This document shows positions 1 through 7,479 of a stretch of 64,000 nt of DNA, piece by piece. The notes below the pieces were generated by a model, which saw only the letters and a list, made by a program, of their open reading frames with translations, was not told where the DNA came from and did no database searches. Source of the stretch: Chryseobacterium viscerum (GTDB lineage: Bacteria > Bacteroidota > Bacteroidia > Flavobacteriales > Weeksellaceae). How positions within the stretch are numbered: the first letter of the stretch is position 1; every line of letters begins with the position of its first letter. A program made the position numbers and the translations under genes. The DNA is taken from positions 806,001-870,000 of the forward strand of contig NZ_JAPDFT010000001.1 in NCBI RefSeq assembly GCF_025949665.1, in the 5' to 3' direction.

Positions 1-97
1 TTTATTTAAGAGGGCTAAGATATTCTTTTTTTATAAATATAAGCCTGATAGAGGGTAAATATGGGAAAAACACGGTAAAATACATTCATTATTTTTT

Positions 98-162
98 AAG
101 TTTTGGCTGAAGCCGGTTGATTTTATTCTATTATAAAACAGACTAAAGCCCGTTTCTGTTGA
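98..162 (-). repeat. Two-hairpin intergenic repeat, copy a
   Basis: Read on the minus strand it has a hairpin with arms AACGGGCT and AGTCTGTT, about 25 AT-rich bases, then a second hairpin GGCTTCAGCC followed by AAAAC. It aligns over its whole length with the copies at 29297, 33040, 43555 and 52967. In this copy the imperfect pairs of hairpin 1 are both G-U in the minus-strand transcript, so the fold survives as RNA. Confidence 0.7.
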
Positions 163-180
163 ATGTTTATAAATCTGTCC

Positions 181-201
181 ATAATTCATAATTCATAATT
201 T
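181..201. repeat. Heptanucleotide repeat ATAATTC x3
   Basis: Three consecutive 7-nt units (ATAATTC, ATAATTC, ATAATTT). Short, but it shares the 7-nt period of the longer arrays elsewhere in the window. Confidence 0.6.
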
Positions 202-318
202 TCATTCTAGCCCCGATAGCAGCGGTTACCCCGGAACTTGCATTGAGGCCCTTCGGCTTCGCTCAGGGTGACAGTGCTGGCGTGAGGAGTATGAGCGGAT
301 AGCGGGAATTAGCTCCAT

Positions 319-343
319 AAAAAAACTCCCCAAAATTGGAGAG
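319..343 (-). terminator. Rho-independent terminator of the lipoprotein gene
   Basis: On the minus strand CTCTCCAA pairs with TTGGGGAG (one G-U pair) and is followed by seven T. It lies 8 nt past the stop codon of the leftward gene. Confidence 0.7.
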
Positions 344-350
344 CTTGTTA

Positions 351-1160
351 TTATTGAGTGATATATTCGTAATTATACTGAACGGAAAGACTTCCATCTG
401 CTTCTTTTCCGACAACCTGAACCGGTAATCCGGAAGTGTTGTATTGTATAGTGTAGCTTACAGTTTGGCTTTGCTGCCATACTCCGTTATTTTTAAAGCT
501 TATTTTCTCTACGAGATAATTATTTTTACTTAAAGTATATGCTCTTCCCATCATAATTTTCAGATACTTATTGATGTTGGTATAAGGGTTGAGTTTATCG
601 TCATAAGAAAAATCACTTTTATTACTATAAGTTATAGCTCCTCCAAACGTTGAAGTTTCAGATGAAATATTATTTCCATTATAGGTATAAGTATCAATAC
701 CTGGGCTTGAGCAATCCGGAGTCTGGCAAAGGGTAGAAGAGATTACCTGTCCGTTTGTATTATAATTAAAGGTAACCGTTCTGTTGTAATTTGAATTAGT
801 GTAGATGGCTTTAACGTTTGCCAGTTGATCCCCATTATAAGTGTACGCAGAATAATAATCTACAGTACCATCTGGTTTATAGTAAATCGTTTTTACAGGT
901 TTTCCAGCATTATCATATTCGAAAGTTGATGCTCTCCCTTCTGAAATAGTTTTGATTAATTGTCTCTGAGTGTTATAACTCAATGTTGAAACAGTTGTTT
1001 GAGGATTAGAAGGATCGTCATAATAAACAGTTGTAACTTTACTCAGTAATAGCTGAGGCTGCTCGGAAGGATTATTAGTTCCATCATTATCATCATTGCT
1101 GCTGCAGCTGTTAAAGAATACCACAGAGCTCATCAGTCCCAGAAATAAGATTTTTTTCAT
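351..1160 (-). CDS. Secreted lipoprotein with YD-repeat-like motifs, probably surface exposed
   Basis: Unrecognised 269-residue protein. Residues 1-18 form a lipoprotein signal peptide and Cys19 is the lipidated residue (FFNSC). The residues after it, SSNDDND, are acidic and match the kind of lipoprotein export signal that sends Bacteroidota lipoproteins to the cell surface; that placement is inference. The body is rich in Tyr, Asn and Thr with repeated blocks such as YDDPSNP, EYDNAGKPV, YNTNGQVIS and QYNTSGLPV. These resemble the YD or RHS-like repeats of secreted beta-structured proteins. It is monocistronic, with a -7 element 17 nt upstream and a terminator downstream. No enzymatic motif is visible and I assign no function. 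Confidence 0.75.
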   Translation of the reverse strand: MKKILFLGLMSSVVFFNSCSSNDDNDGTNNPSEQPQLLLSKVTTVYYDDPSNPQTTVSTLSYNTQRQLIKTISEGRASTFEYDNAGKPVKTIYYKPDGTVDYYSAYTYNGDQLANVKAIYTNSNYNRTVTFNYNTNGQVISSTLCQTPDCSSPGIDTYTYNGNNISSETSTFGGAITYSNKSDFSYDDKLNPYTNINKYLKIMMGRAYTLSKNNYLVEKISFKNNGVWQQSQTVSYTIQYNTSGLPVQVVGKEADGSLSVQYNYEYITQ

Positions 1161-1177
1161 GTTATTAATTTAGCTGA

Positions 1178-1185
1178 CAAAAATA
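1178..1185 (-). promoter_or_regulatory. -7 promoter element of the lipoprotein gene
   Basis: Minus strand reads TATTTTTG, a perfect TAnnTTTG, 17 nt before the ATG. No TTG is seen at the ideal 19-nt spacing. Confidence 0.6.
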
Positions 1186-1207
1186 CAGAATGATCTATAT
1201 CCCTGCA

Positions 1208-1241
1208 TAAAAAAATCCCACTATCTTAGAAATAGTGGGAT
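1208..1241 (-). terminator. Terminator of ahcY
   Basis: ATCCCACTAT and ATAGTGGGAT form a perfect 10-bp stem with a 7-nt loop. On the minus strand it is followed by seven T, directly downstream of ahcY. Confidence 0.85.
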
Positions 1242-1263
1242 AATATCATATTTTATTTAAATC

Positions 1264-2577
1264 TTAGTATCTGTAGTATTCCGGCTTGAATGGCCCTTTT
1301 ACATCTACACCAATATATTCAGCCTGCTCAGGAGAAAGAGTTTCAAGCTCTACGCTTAATTTCTTAAGGTGTAAAGCAGCTACTTTCTCATCTAAGTGCT
1401 TAGGAAGCATGTATACTTCGTTTCCATAAGCAGCAGAGTTGTTCCATAATTCGATCTGAGCCAAAGTCTGGTTAGAGAAAGAATTAGACATTACGAAACT
1501 TGGGTGGCCTGTAGCACATCCTAAGTTCACCAATCTACCTTCTGCAAGGATGATTACTTCTTTTCCTTCGATAGTATAGATATCAACCTGAGGCTTCACT
1601 TCAGATTTAGTCTGACCGTAGTTTTTGTTCAACCAAGCCATATCGATTTCGTTGTCGAAGTGCCCGATGTTGCAAACGATAGCTTTATCTTTCATTTTAA
1701 GGAAATGTTCTCCTCTTACGATATTGAAGTTACCTGTTGTAGTGATGATGATATCAGCATTATCTACCACAGTGTCTAATCTTTTTACTTCATAACCGTC
1801 CATAGCAGCCTGAAGCGCACAGATTGGATCAATTTCCGTTACAGTAACGATAGAACCAGCTCCTCTGAATGAAGCAGCAGTACCTTTACCTACGTCTCCG
1901 TATCCGCAAACTACCACTCTTTTTCCGGCTAACATTACGTCTGTAGCTCTTCTTACTGCATCTACAGCAGATTCTTTACATCCGTATTTGTTGTCGAATT
2001 TAGATTTAGTTACTGAATCGTTTACGTTGATTGCAGGCATTACTAAAGTTCCGTTCTTCATTCTTTCGTACAGTCTGTGTACTCCGGTAGTGGTTTCTTC
2101 AGAAAGACCTTTGATATCTTTTGTAAATTCTGGGTATTTATCAAAAACCATGTTTGTTAAATCTCCACCATCATCCAAAATCATATTTAATGGCTTTCTG
2201 TCTTCACCAAAGAATAAAGTCTGCTCAATACACCAGTCAAATTCTTCTTCATTTAAACCTTTCCATGCATACACCGGAATTCCTGCAGCAGCAATAGCAG
2301 CAGCAGCGTGGTCCTGTGTAGAGAAAATATTACAAGATGACCAGGTAACTTCAGCTCCTAAAGCTACCAATGTCTCGATAAGCACAGCCGTTTGGATCGT
2401 CATGTGAAGACATCCTGCGATTCTTGCTCCTTTAAGTGGTTGAGATGGTCCGTATTCTTCACGGATAGACATCAAACCAGGCATTTCTGCTTCTGCAAGG
2501 GTAATTTCTTTTCTACCCCATTCTGCAAGGGAGATATCCTTAACTTTATAAGGAACGTATTGTGTTGTAGTACTCAT
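1264..2577 (-). CDS. ahcY: Adenosylhomocysteinase
   Basis: Cytosolic NAD-dependent S-adenosyl-L-homocysteine hydrolase. It splits SAH into adenosine and homocysteine and so relieves product inhibition of methyltransferases. The 437 residues match the short bacterial form. Visible are the substrate-domain motif [15 protein letters not shown], the [14 protein letters not shown] segment before the cofactor domain, the NAD-binding glycine motif CGYGDVGKG, the GHFDNEIDM segment, and the C-terminal tail ending KPEYYRY that reaches into the partner subunit in the tetramer. The gene stands alone, with its own -7 element and terminator. The start is fixed by the usual N-terminal segment [17 protein letters not shown] have little doubt about this call. 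Confidence 0.98.
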   Translation of the reverse strand: MSTTTQYVPYKVKDISLAEWGRKEITLAEAEMPGLMSIREEYGPSQPLKGARIAGCLHMTIQTAVLIETLVALGAEVTWSSCNIFSTQDHAAAAIAAAGIPVYAWKGLNEEEFDWCIEQTLFFGEDRKPLNMILDDGGDLTNMVFDKYPEFTKDIKGLSEETTTGVHRLYERMKNGTLVMPAINVNDSVTKSKFDNKYGCKESAVDAVRRATDVMLAGKRVVVCGYGDVGKGTAASFRGAGSIVTVTEIDPICALQAAMDGYEVKRLDTVVDNADIIITTTGNFNIVRGEHFLKMKDKAIVCNIGHFDNEIDMAWLNKNYGQTKSEVKPQVDIYTIEGKEVIILAEGRLVNLGCATGHPSFVMSNSFSNQTLAQIELWNNSAAYGNEVYMLPKHLDEKVAALHLKKLSVELETLSPEQAEYIGVDVKGPFKPEYYRY

Positions 2578-2616
2578 ATGTAATGAATATTTTTAAATTC
2601 AATTGATAACGAAAGG

Positions 2617-2624
2617 CAAAATTA
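2617..2624 (-). promoter_or_regulatory. -7 promoter element of ahcY
   Basis: Minus strand TAATTTTG, perfect TAnnTTTG, 39 nt before the ahcY ATG. Confidence 0.6.
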
Positions 2625-2743
2625 CGATTAATAATTAAGATATAAAAACGGCAGATCAAGTTCAGTTTTATGAGATTAAACATGATTTAATATTATTTAG
2701 TCTTAATATAAATAATTAATTTTAGCTGATAAATAAATATATT

Positions 2744-3262
2744 ATGAATCAAAACCATACAGAAAAGAAGGCCAGGCCGGTTGCTCCAAAAGTAAAAGAA
2801 CTGATCAATGCTTCTAAAAGCATCATTCTGGCTACTGTAGATGCAGAAGGGAATCCCAATTCAAGCTATGCTCCTTTCGTACAAGTAGATCAGACATTTT
2901 ATATTCTGGTGTCTTTCATGGCAAAACATACTAAAAACCTTGCTGACGGAAGAAAAACATCCATCATGTTTATTGAAGATGAATCAGCTGCCAAACAGAT
3001 TTACGCTCGTGAACGCTTAACTTTTGAGGCAGTAACTTCTCAGATTGAAAGAGATTCTGAAATATGGAATACTGTAATTGCTCAACTTAAAGAGACTCAC
3101 GGAAAAGTAGTGGATGTCATTTCTGAAATGGGGGATTTTATTTTAATAGCCTTACAGCCTGTAAAAGGATCTTATGTAAACGGATTCGGAAGCGCCTATT
3201 TTGTAGATGCAAATCTTGAAATTGTAGAGCATAGAAATGATGTGAATCATCAGTCTAAATAA
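2744..3262 (+). CDS. HugZ-like heme-utilisation / pyridoxamine-phosphate-oxidase-fold protein
   Basis: A 172-residue split-barrel protein of the pyridoxamine 5'-phosphate oxidase superfamily. The N-terminal block (SKSIILATVDAEGNPNSSYAPFV) is the flavin or heme-binding beta-barrel opening. The later block GSYVNGFGSAYFVD near residues 144-157 resembles the FGxA region typical of HugZ heme-degrading proteins. Family knowledge suggests binding or breakdown of heme to release iron. It lacks the long C-terminal domain of full HugZ, so it could instead be a general flavin reductase-like protein. It is a single gene with only a near-match promoter, and repeats follow immediately. Confidence 0.8.
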   Translation: MNQNHTEKKARPVAPKVKELINASKSIILATVDAEGNPNSSYAPFVQVDQTFYILVSFMAKHTKNLADGRKTSIMFIEDESAAKQIYARERLTFEAVTSQIERDSEIWNTVIAQLKETHGKVVDVISEMGDFILIALQPVKGSYVNGFGSAYFVDANLEIVEHRNDVNHQSK

Positions 3263-3266
3263 TTAA

Positions 3267-3415
3267 AGCTGGGAGCTGGAAGAAGGAAGCTGGAGGTTGT
3301 AAAGATTAAGGAAACAAAGAATTAGTTTTTTTGAACAATTTTTTTAATTTAATCTGTAGTTTATTTTATAACGAATAGTACTTCCACCTTCCATCTCCCA
3401 GCTTCAAGCTTTTTT
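3267..3415. repeat. Inverted-repeat element with heptad arms (AGCTGGA / CTTCCAN)
   Basis: The left arm 3267-3294 is four 7-nt units (AGCTGGG, AGCTGGA, AGAAGGA, AGCTGGA). The right arm 3381-3415 is five units (CTTCCAC, CTTCCAT, CTCCCAG, CTTCAAG, CTTTTTT). Segment AAGCTGGGAGCTGGAAG at the left end matches the reverse complement of the right end at 16 of 17 positions, so the whole 145-bp piece can fold back. The right arm ends right at the next gene's promoter. Confidence 0.7.
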
Positions 3416-3418
3416 TAG

Positions 3419-3426
3419 TATTTTTG
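3419..3426 (+). promoter_or_regulatory. -7 promoter element of the phosphopantetheinyl transferase gene
   Basis: TATTTTTG, a perfect TAnnTTTG, 15 nt before the ATG at 3442. It contains the TTG (3424-3426) that could be misread as a start codon. Confidence 0.65.
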
Positions 3427-3441
3427 TCCAATAAAAAAAGA

Positions 3442-4056
3442 ATGCCCCTTTACCGAGATTTTTCAGATGATAATGCCACCATCCTTGTTTGGAAGTATGA
3501 TGAAAGTGAAGAGCTTGATATTCATCAACTTCTGGAACCGGAAAATGCCGAGAAGGTAAAAGATTATCATCCTAAAAAATTACTGGAAGTTTTGATGGTG
3601 CGGAAGCTCCTGAAAGGATTAAAGCCGGATTCTAAGATTTTATATAAAGAAAGAGAGCCTTTTCTTTCTCCTAACGATGCGGAAATTTCCATTACACATT
3701 CTTTTCCCTTCGCTGCCATTGCCATTTCTAAAAATAAAATAGGGATTGACGTCGAAAAGTTTAATCCTAAGATTTTAAGGGTGATTGATAAATTTACCTA
3801 TGAGAATGAGCGCGGTTTTATTCCTGAAGATAAAGCAGATACTTTTTATACGATTATATGGAGTGTGAAGGAAAGTATGTACAAGATTCACCACTCAAAA
3901 TATTGGTCTTTGAAGAAAAATTATGAAGTAAAACCTTTCGAGCTGAAGCATCTCCATAAAATAAGCTGCCGTGTTTATGATGATCAGTTTTCAGATGAAT
4001 TTAAGGCCAGGGTAGAGTTTTTCGACGACTACTGCTTTACGATTGTGGAAGAGTAG
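3442..4056 (+). CDS. 4'-phosphopantetheinyl transferase superfamily protein
   Basis: Sfp/AcpT-type enzyme that moves the phosphopantetheine arm of coenzyme A onto a serine of a carrier protein. The family signature is present: NKIGIDVEKF (metal-binding Asp and Glu) and IIWSVKESMYK (WxxKEx). A conserved basic or histidine region, SITHSFPFAAIAIS, precedes them. From the chosen ATG it has 204 residues, normal for the family. A longer frame using TTG at 3424 exists, but that TTG lies inside the -7 element, so the ATG is preferred. Its last 20 bp overlap convergently with the end of the FUSC gene and no terminator lies between them. The carrier protein served is unknown. Confidence 0.9.
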   Translation: MPLYRDFSDDNATILVWKYDESEELDIHQLLEPENAEKVKDYHPKKLLEVLMVRKLLKGLKPDSKILYKEREPFLSPNDAEISITHSFPFAAIAISKNKIGIDVEKFNPKILRVIDKFTYENERGFIPEDKADTFYTIIWSVKESMYKIHHSKYWSLKKNYEVKPFELKHLHKISCRVYDDQFSDEFKARVEFFDDYCFTIVEE

Positions 4057-6301
4057 AATCTGCTTCGTTTTTATATTTTTCGATCACTTTTCTCTGTTCT
4101 TTTGCAACATCATAGATCAGCTCCAGGATATCGTGGATGTTTTTAAGCTCCGTTAAATGGGATACTTTATCAGGATCTCTTCTGTCTACAATGTCATTTT
4201 CCTCAATCTCAGTTTTTCTTTTCAGAAGCATATCTTCAATGGATGAATCTTCCGGCTCAAGACGGCTTTCCATTTTCAATGTTTCATTGATGTCATTCCC
4301 GTTGAGAAGGGTAGAGGTTTGCTGCATTTCTGCTTCAATCTTTCGGCTCCAGCTTTCAGCATCTATTTCAGGATATTGTTCATTACTCTTGGAATATTGA
4401 GAAAGAGAAGCTGTATATGCTGTGATCAGATGTGATGTAGCTACAAATTGGTGAACAACTTCCAGCTTTTTCTGCTGGTTTTTAGGATCCGAAATCATTC
4501 TCTGGAAATTGTCGGAAAGGTTGGCTAAAGAAATGATCGCATTTTTTCGCTTTACTTTATAATCTTCAAGGTCAAAATTTCCCTGTAAGAATTTGGAAAT
4601 TACACTCTGGAAATAGATAAGGTTGTCTGCCGCGGATTTCTTCATCAGATCCAGGTTTTGGGTGTGTTCCCAAACCGGCAGTACAATATAAGATACAGCA
4701 AAAGCAATGATTCCGGCAATCGCTGTATCAAAGATTCTGTCTTTAAAAATAATATTGACTTTCCCTGGATTCAAAAAATTAAAACTCAGGAAAACATAGA
4801 TCGTCATGAATAATACTGCCCAGAAATATCTTCCTTTCAAAAAACTGAAACACATGATCATACTGACCAGCAGAATAGCAAATAAAACGCCGTTAATATG
4901 AACAAAATGCAGAATGGCATAAGCAATACTGGCCCCTGCAATGGTTCCATAGAGACGGAGAAGATTTCTCTGTTTCGTAATGGAGTAGGCCGGTTTTAAA
5001 ATGGCGGTAATGGTAATTAATATCCAATATGTATGTCCCAGTCCCAGAAAATCGAACATCGAGAAAATATACCCCAGCAGCAAAGCTGTTGTAATTCTTA
5101 TCGCATGGCGGAAATGGGAAGAGGATAAGGAAATGTTATTCCTTAGAACCTTAGCATTCAGTTTGGGTTCATTAGGCATGAATTTCCTAAGGTCTAATCC
5201 CGTGGATAAACTTTTCGCAAGTTTTATATTCTGAGAAAATACTTTATAAATTTCGTTGATTTCTTTCGTGATTTCATAGATACGCATCAGAATCTGGCGC
5301 AGGATCATGAAATTTTCCAGATTGTCAGAAGAAAGCTGCTTATTTCTGAGTTCGAAATAGTTATAATTAAGATTCTTTAATTCCAGTTCCAGATTCACCA
5401 TAGGTTTTGCCCTTGTACCACTTTGCAGCGCGATTCCGATATTGGTAATCTCTTCTGCCAAAAGATTGAGATAATCATGAATATTAACCAGGATCATGCT
5501 GTCCTCAAAACTCTGTTGAAGCTTCTGATAATCACTTTCAGAGGTCATCAGCTTCTCATGAAGGTCCATGGAATTCAGAAACATCAGCATCAATAAACGG
5601 CTGGTTGTTGTAGATTCATTGACGATGGTTCTTGTTTTAAAAACCGTTTCTCTGGTGTCTTCCTGCAGGTTTTTTATCTCAATCTGCTTTGCAATAACCT
5701 GAGTGGTCAGTTTATTAAAATCCGGATTCTTCTGATAATAATTAGCTTTAATCTTTAAAAACTCGGCCAACTGAAGGTAGTTTTCCCCAATCATCTGGCT
5801 TGCCAGTTTATAAGGACGAATTGTGGTTACAATAAGGAAGATGAGAAGAAACCATATACAGCCACAAGCAAAAATCAGTAAACTTTTAAATATATTACTT
5901 CCCGTAAGATGACCGTCAATAAAGATGGCGAGTACAACAAGCGATAATGAACCTACTGCCGCCAATCTCTGACCGTAAACTCCGATCAGGGAGAAAAACA
6001 TCCCAAATACGATGACTTCCAGAAGCACCAGTACTTTGATATTCATCACAAGGCTGGCAATAAGTGCAACAAAAACAAAACAGAATATTGCAAAAGTAAG
6101 GGCATTTCTTCTTCTGATGAAAGGGCCTGGCTGATCTGTAAGAGCTACAAAGCTGGTTCCGAGAGGAAAAAGAAAATATTCCTTCAGAATTCCGAAGTGG
6201 GCAAGGACTAAGCAAGGCAGAACAGTAGCTAATGTAATTCTGATAGCAGAATATACATACTGACTGGTTACAAATTTTTTTAATTCTGCCGAATAGTTCA
6301 T
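4037..6301 (-). CDS. FUSC/YccS-family inner-membrane protein
   Basis: A 754-residue integral membrane protein of the FUSC (fusaric acid resistance-like) family. Two membrane blocks of about six segments each, residues 15-160 and 390-545, alternate with two long charged cytoplasmic stretches predicted largely helical. This duplicated plan is that of YccS/YhfK proteins and aromatic-acid efflux subunits. Substrate is unknown, and no HlyD-type partner gene adjoins it, which argues against a classical AaeAB pump. A perfect -7 element lies only 4 nt before the ATG, so the message may be leaderless. Its 3' end overlaps the convergent phosphopantetheinyl transferase gene by 20 bp. Confidence 0.88.
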   Translation of the reverse strand: MNYSAELKKFVTSQYVYSAIRITLATVLPCLVLAHFGILKEYFLFPLGTSFVALTDQPGPFIRRRNALTFAIFCFVFVALIASLVMNIKVLVLLEVIVFGMFFSLIGVYGQRLAAVGSLSLVVLAIFIDGHLTGSNIFKSLLIFACGCIWFLLIFLIVTTIRPYKLASQMIGENYLQLAEFLKIKANYYQKNPDFNKLTTQVIAKQIEIKNLQEDTRETVFKTRTIVNESTTTSRLLMLMFLNSMDLHEKLMTSESDYQKLQQSFEDSMILVNIHDYLNLLAEEITNIGIALQSGTRAKPMVNLELELKNLNYNYFELRNKQLSSDNLENFMILRQILMRIYEITKEINEIYKVFSQNIKLAKSLSTGLDLRKFMPNEPKLNAKVLRNNISLSSSHFRHAIRITTALLLGYIFSMFDFLGLGHTYWILITITAILKPAYSITKQRNLLRLYGTIAGASIAYAILHFVHINGVLFAILLVSMIMCFSFLKGRYFWAVLFMTIYVFLSFNFLNPGKVNIIFKDRIFDTAIAGIIAFAVSYIVLPVWEHTQNLDLMKKSAADNLIYFQSVISKFLQGNFDLEDYKVKRKNAIISLANLSDNFQRMISDPKNQQKKLEVVHQFVATSHLITAYTASLSQYSKSNEQYPEIDAESWSRKIEAEMQQTSTLLNGNDINETLKMESRLEPEDSSIEDMLLKRKTEIEENDIVDRRDPDKVSHLTELKNIHDILELIYDVAKEQRKVIEKYKNEADSTLPQS

Positions 6302-6305
6302 ACTA

Positions 6306-6313
6306 CAAAAATA
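6306..6313 (-). promoter_or_regulatory. -7 element 4 nt before the FUSC start codon
   Basis: Minus strand TATTTTTG, then TAGT, then ATG. If used, transcription would start at or inside the start codon. Confidence 0.5.
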
Positions 6314-6379
6314 GTTATTGAATTTAAGAAAATTGCCATAAAAAAGAGACTTTTATAAACTTAAATATTATATTTTTTT

Positions 6380-6393
6380 AATGGCATGCCATT
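6380..6393. promoter_or_regulatory. Perfect 14-bp palindrome between FUSC and the beta-lactamase gene
   Basis: AATGGCATGCCATT is self-complementary over all 14 bases. It sits about 50 nt upstream of a weak -7-like TATCTTAG (6441-6448) ahead of the beta-lactamase gene. It could be an operator or chance; no regulator gene adjoins it. Confidence 0.35.
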
Positions 6394-6477
6394 GTAGTGG
6401 TTTTAACATTTCAGCAGAACACTCATGTTCCACGAATTCTTATCTTAGCTTATCTCAATTCCTAAAACAGCAGGCTC

Positions 6478-7236
6478 ATGAAAATCATCAGTAAAAATAT
6501 CTTCTTCATTTTATTTTCTATTATCATTATAAGTTGCGGTTCGCAGAAGAAGGATAACTTTAATGCTAAGGAAATTTATAAATCCAGCAGTCTGGTTATT
6601 ACCCAGATTTCACAAAATGCTTTTATCCATACTTCTTTTAAGCAGACGAATGATTTCGGAAATGTACCGTGTAATGGACTCATTGTAAAAGATAATAATG
6701 AAACCATTATTTTTGATACACCCACTAATGATAAAAGCTCAGAAGAATTGATACAATGGATCAATGAAAAACTTCATGCCAAAATCAATGCAGTGATTCC
6801 AACTCATTTTCATGATGATAGTTTAGGAGGATTGCTGGCGTTTCATAAAAAAAACATTCCTTCTTATTCATATGCTAAAACAATAGAACTAGCCAAAGAA
6901 AATCATTTCGTTGTTCCTGAAAACAGCTTTAATGATTCTGTTGTTTTGAAAATAGGAAATAAAGATGTTATTGCAAAATATTTTGGGGAAGGTCATACAA
7001 GAGATAATGCTGTTGGATATTTCCCAGGTGAAAATATTCTGTTTGGAGGTTGTTTGTTGAAAGAGCTTGAGGCAGGGAAGGGATATTTAGGGGATGCAAA
7101 TGTCTCTGCGTGGTCAAATACCGTTGAAAAAATTAAAAAAGAATATCCTAACGCGAAGATTGTAGTTCCTGGACATGGAGATTATGGAGATAGGAGACTT
7201 CTTGATTATACTATTATATTATTTAAAGGTCAATAG
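6478..7236 (+). CDS. Subclass B1 metallo-beta-lactamase, predicted lipoprotein
   Basis: Zinc beta-lactamase that hydrolyses beta-lactams including carbapenems, as known for chromosomal B1 enzymes of Chryseobacterium and Elizabethkingia. All six zinc ligands are visible: His110, His112 and Asp114 in PTHFHDD, His173 in GEGHTRDN, Cys192 in FGGCLLK, and His233 in PGHGDYG. The 252-residue length is normal. Unlike secreted relatives, its N terminus ends in IIISCGS, so Cys20 looks lipidated and the enzyme is probably anchored in the outer membrane, as NDM-1 is. It is monocistronic, with only a weak promoter match upstream. Its last codons and stop belong to a 106-bp tandem duplication. Which named subgroup it belongs to cannot be told by eye. 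Confidence 0.95.
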   Translation: MKIISKNIFFILFSIIIISCGSQKKDNFNAKEIYKSSSLVITQISQNAFIHTSFKQTNDFGNVPCNGLIVKDNNETIIFDTPTNDKSSEELIQWINEKLHAKINAVIPTHFHDDSLGGLLAFHKKNIPSYSYAKTIELAKENHFVVPENSFNDSVVLKIGNKDVIAKYFGEGHTRDNAVGYFPGENILFGGCLLKELEAGKGYLGDANVSAWSNTVEKIKKEYPNAKIVVPGHGDYGDRRLLDYTIILFKGQ

Positions 7237-7426
7237 TGAATTTTTGCTTTGCAAAGTGAATGGTGAATGATTGCAGCGTGTAAAAGAAATTGACAAGCGA
7301 AGCGGATTGACGATTCACAATTGATTATTTGAAGGTCAATAGTGAATTTTTGCTTCGTAAAGTGAATGGTGAATGGTTATAGCGTGTAAAAATTGACAAG
7401 CGAAGCGGATTGACGATTCACAATTG
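7218..7426. repeat. 106-bp tandem duplication covering the end of the beta-lactamase gene
   Basis: Copy 1 (7218-7323) is followed directly by copy 2 (7324-7426). Copy 1 includes the last codons of the beta-lactamase frame (L-F-K-G-Q-stop), and copy 2 keeps them as L-F-E-G-Q-stop. The rest of the unit contains the TTCACTATTGAC and GCGAAGC motifs (in either orientation) shared with repeats near 53880, 54920 and 58383. The copies differ by a few substitutions and a short deletion. Confidence 0.85.
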
Positions 7427-7432
7427 CCACAA

Positions 7433-7461
7433 AAAAAGCCTCATTTTACATGAGGCTTTTT
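7433..7461. terminator. Bidirectional terminator between beta-lactamase and porV
   Basis: AAAAAGCCTCAT and ATGAGGCTTTTT form a 12-bp stem with a 5-nt loop and A/T tracts on both sides, serving both convergent units. Confidence 0.85.
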
Positions 7462-7479
7462 ATATAGCTGTAGCTTTTT

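Larger units (their letters stand above)
1..350. other. Gene-free left edge of the window
   Basis: No credible reading frame is visible here. The stretch holds one copy of the two-hairpin repeat (98-162), a three-unit heptanucleotide repeat (181-201), a segment near 247-275 of the CTTCGGCTTCGCTCAGGGTGACA kind often dispersed in Bacteroidota spacers, and the terminator of the leftward lipoprotein gene. Confidence 0.6.

Noticed and set aside
1988-2407. 139-codon frame opposite ahcY
   Set aside because: Antisense shadow of a certain gene, no start context.
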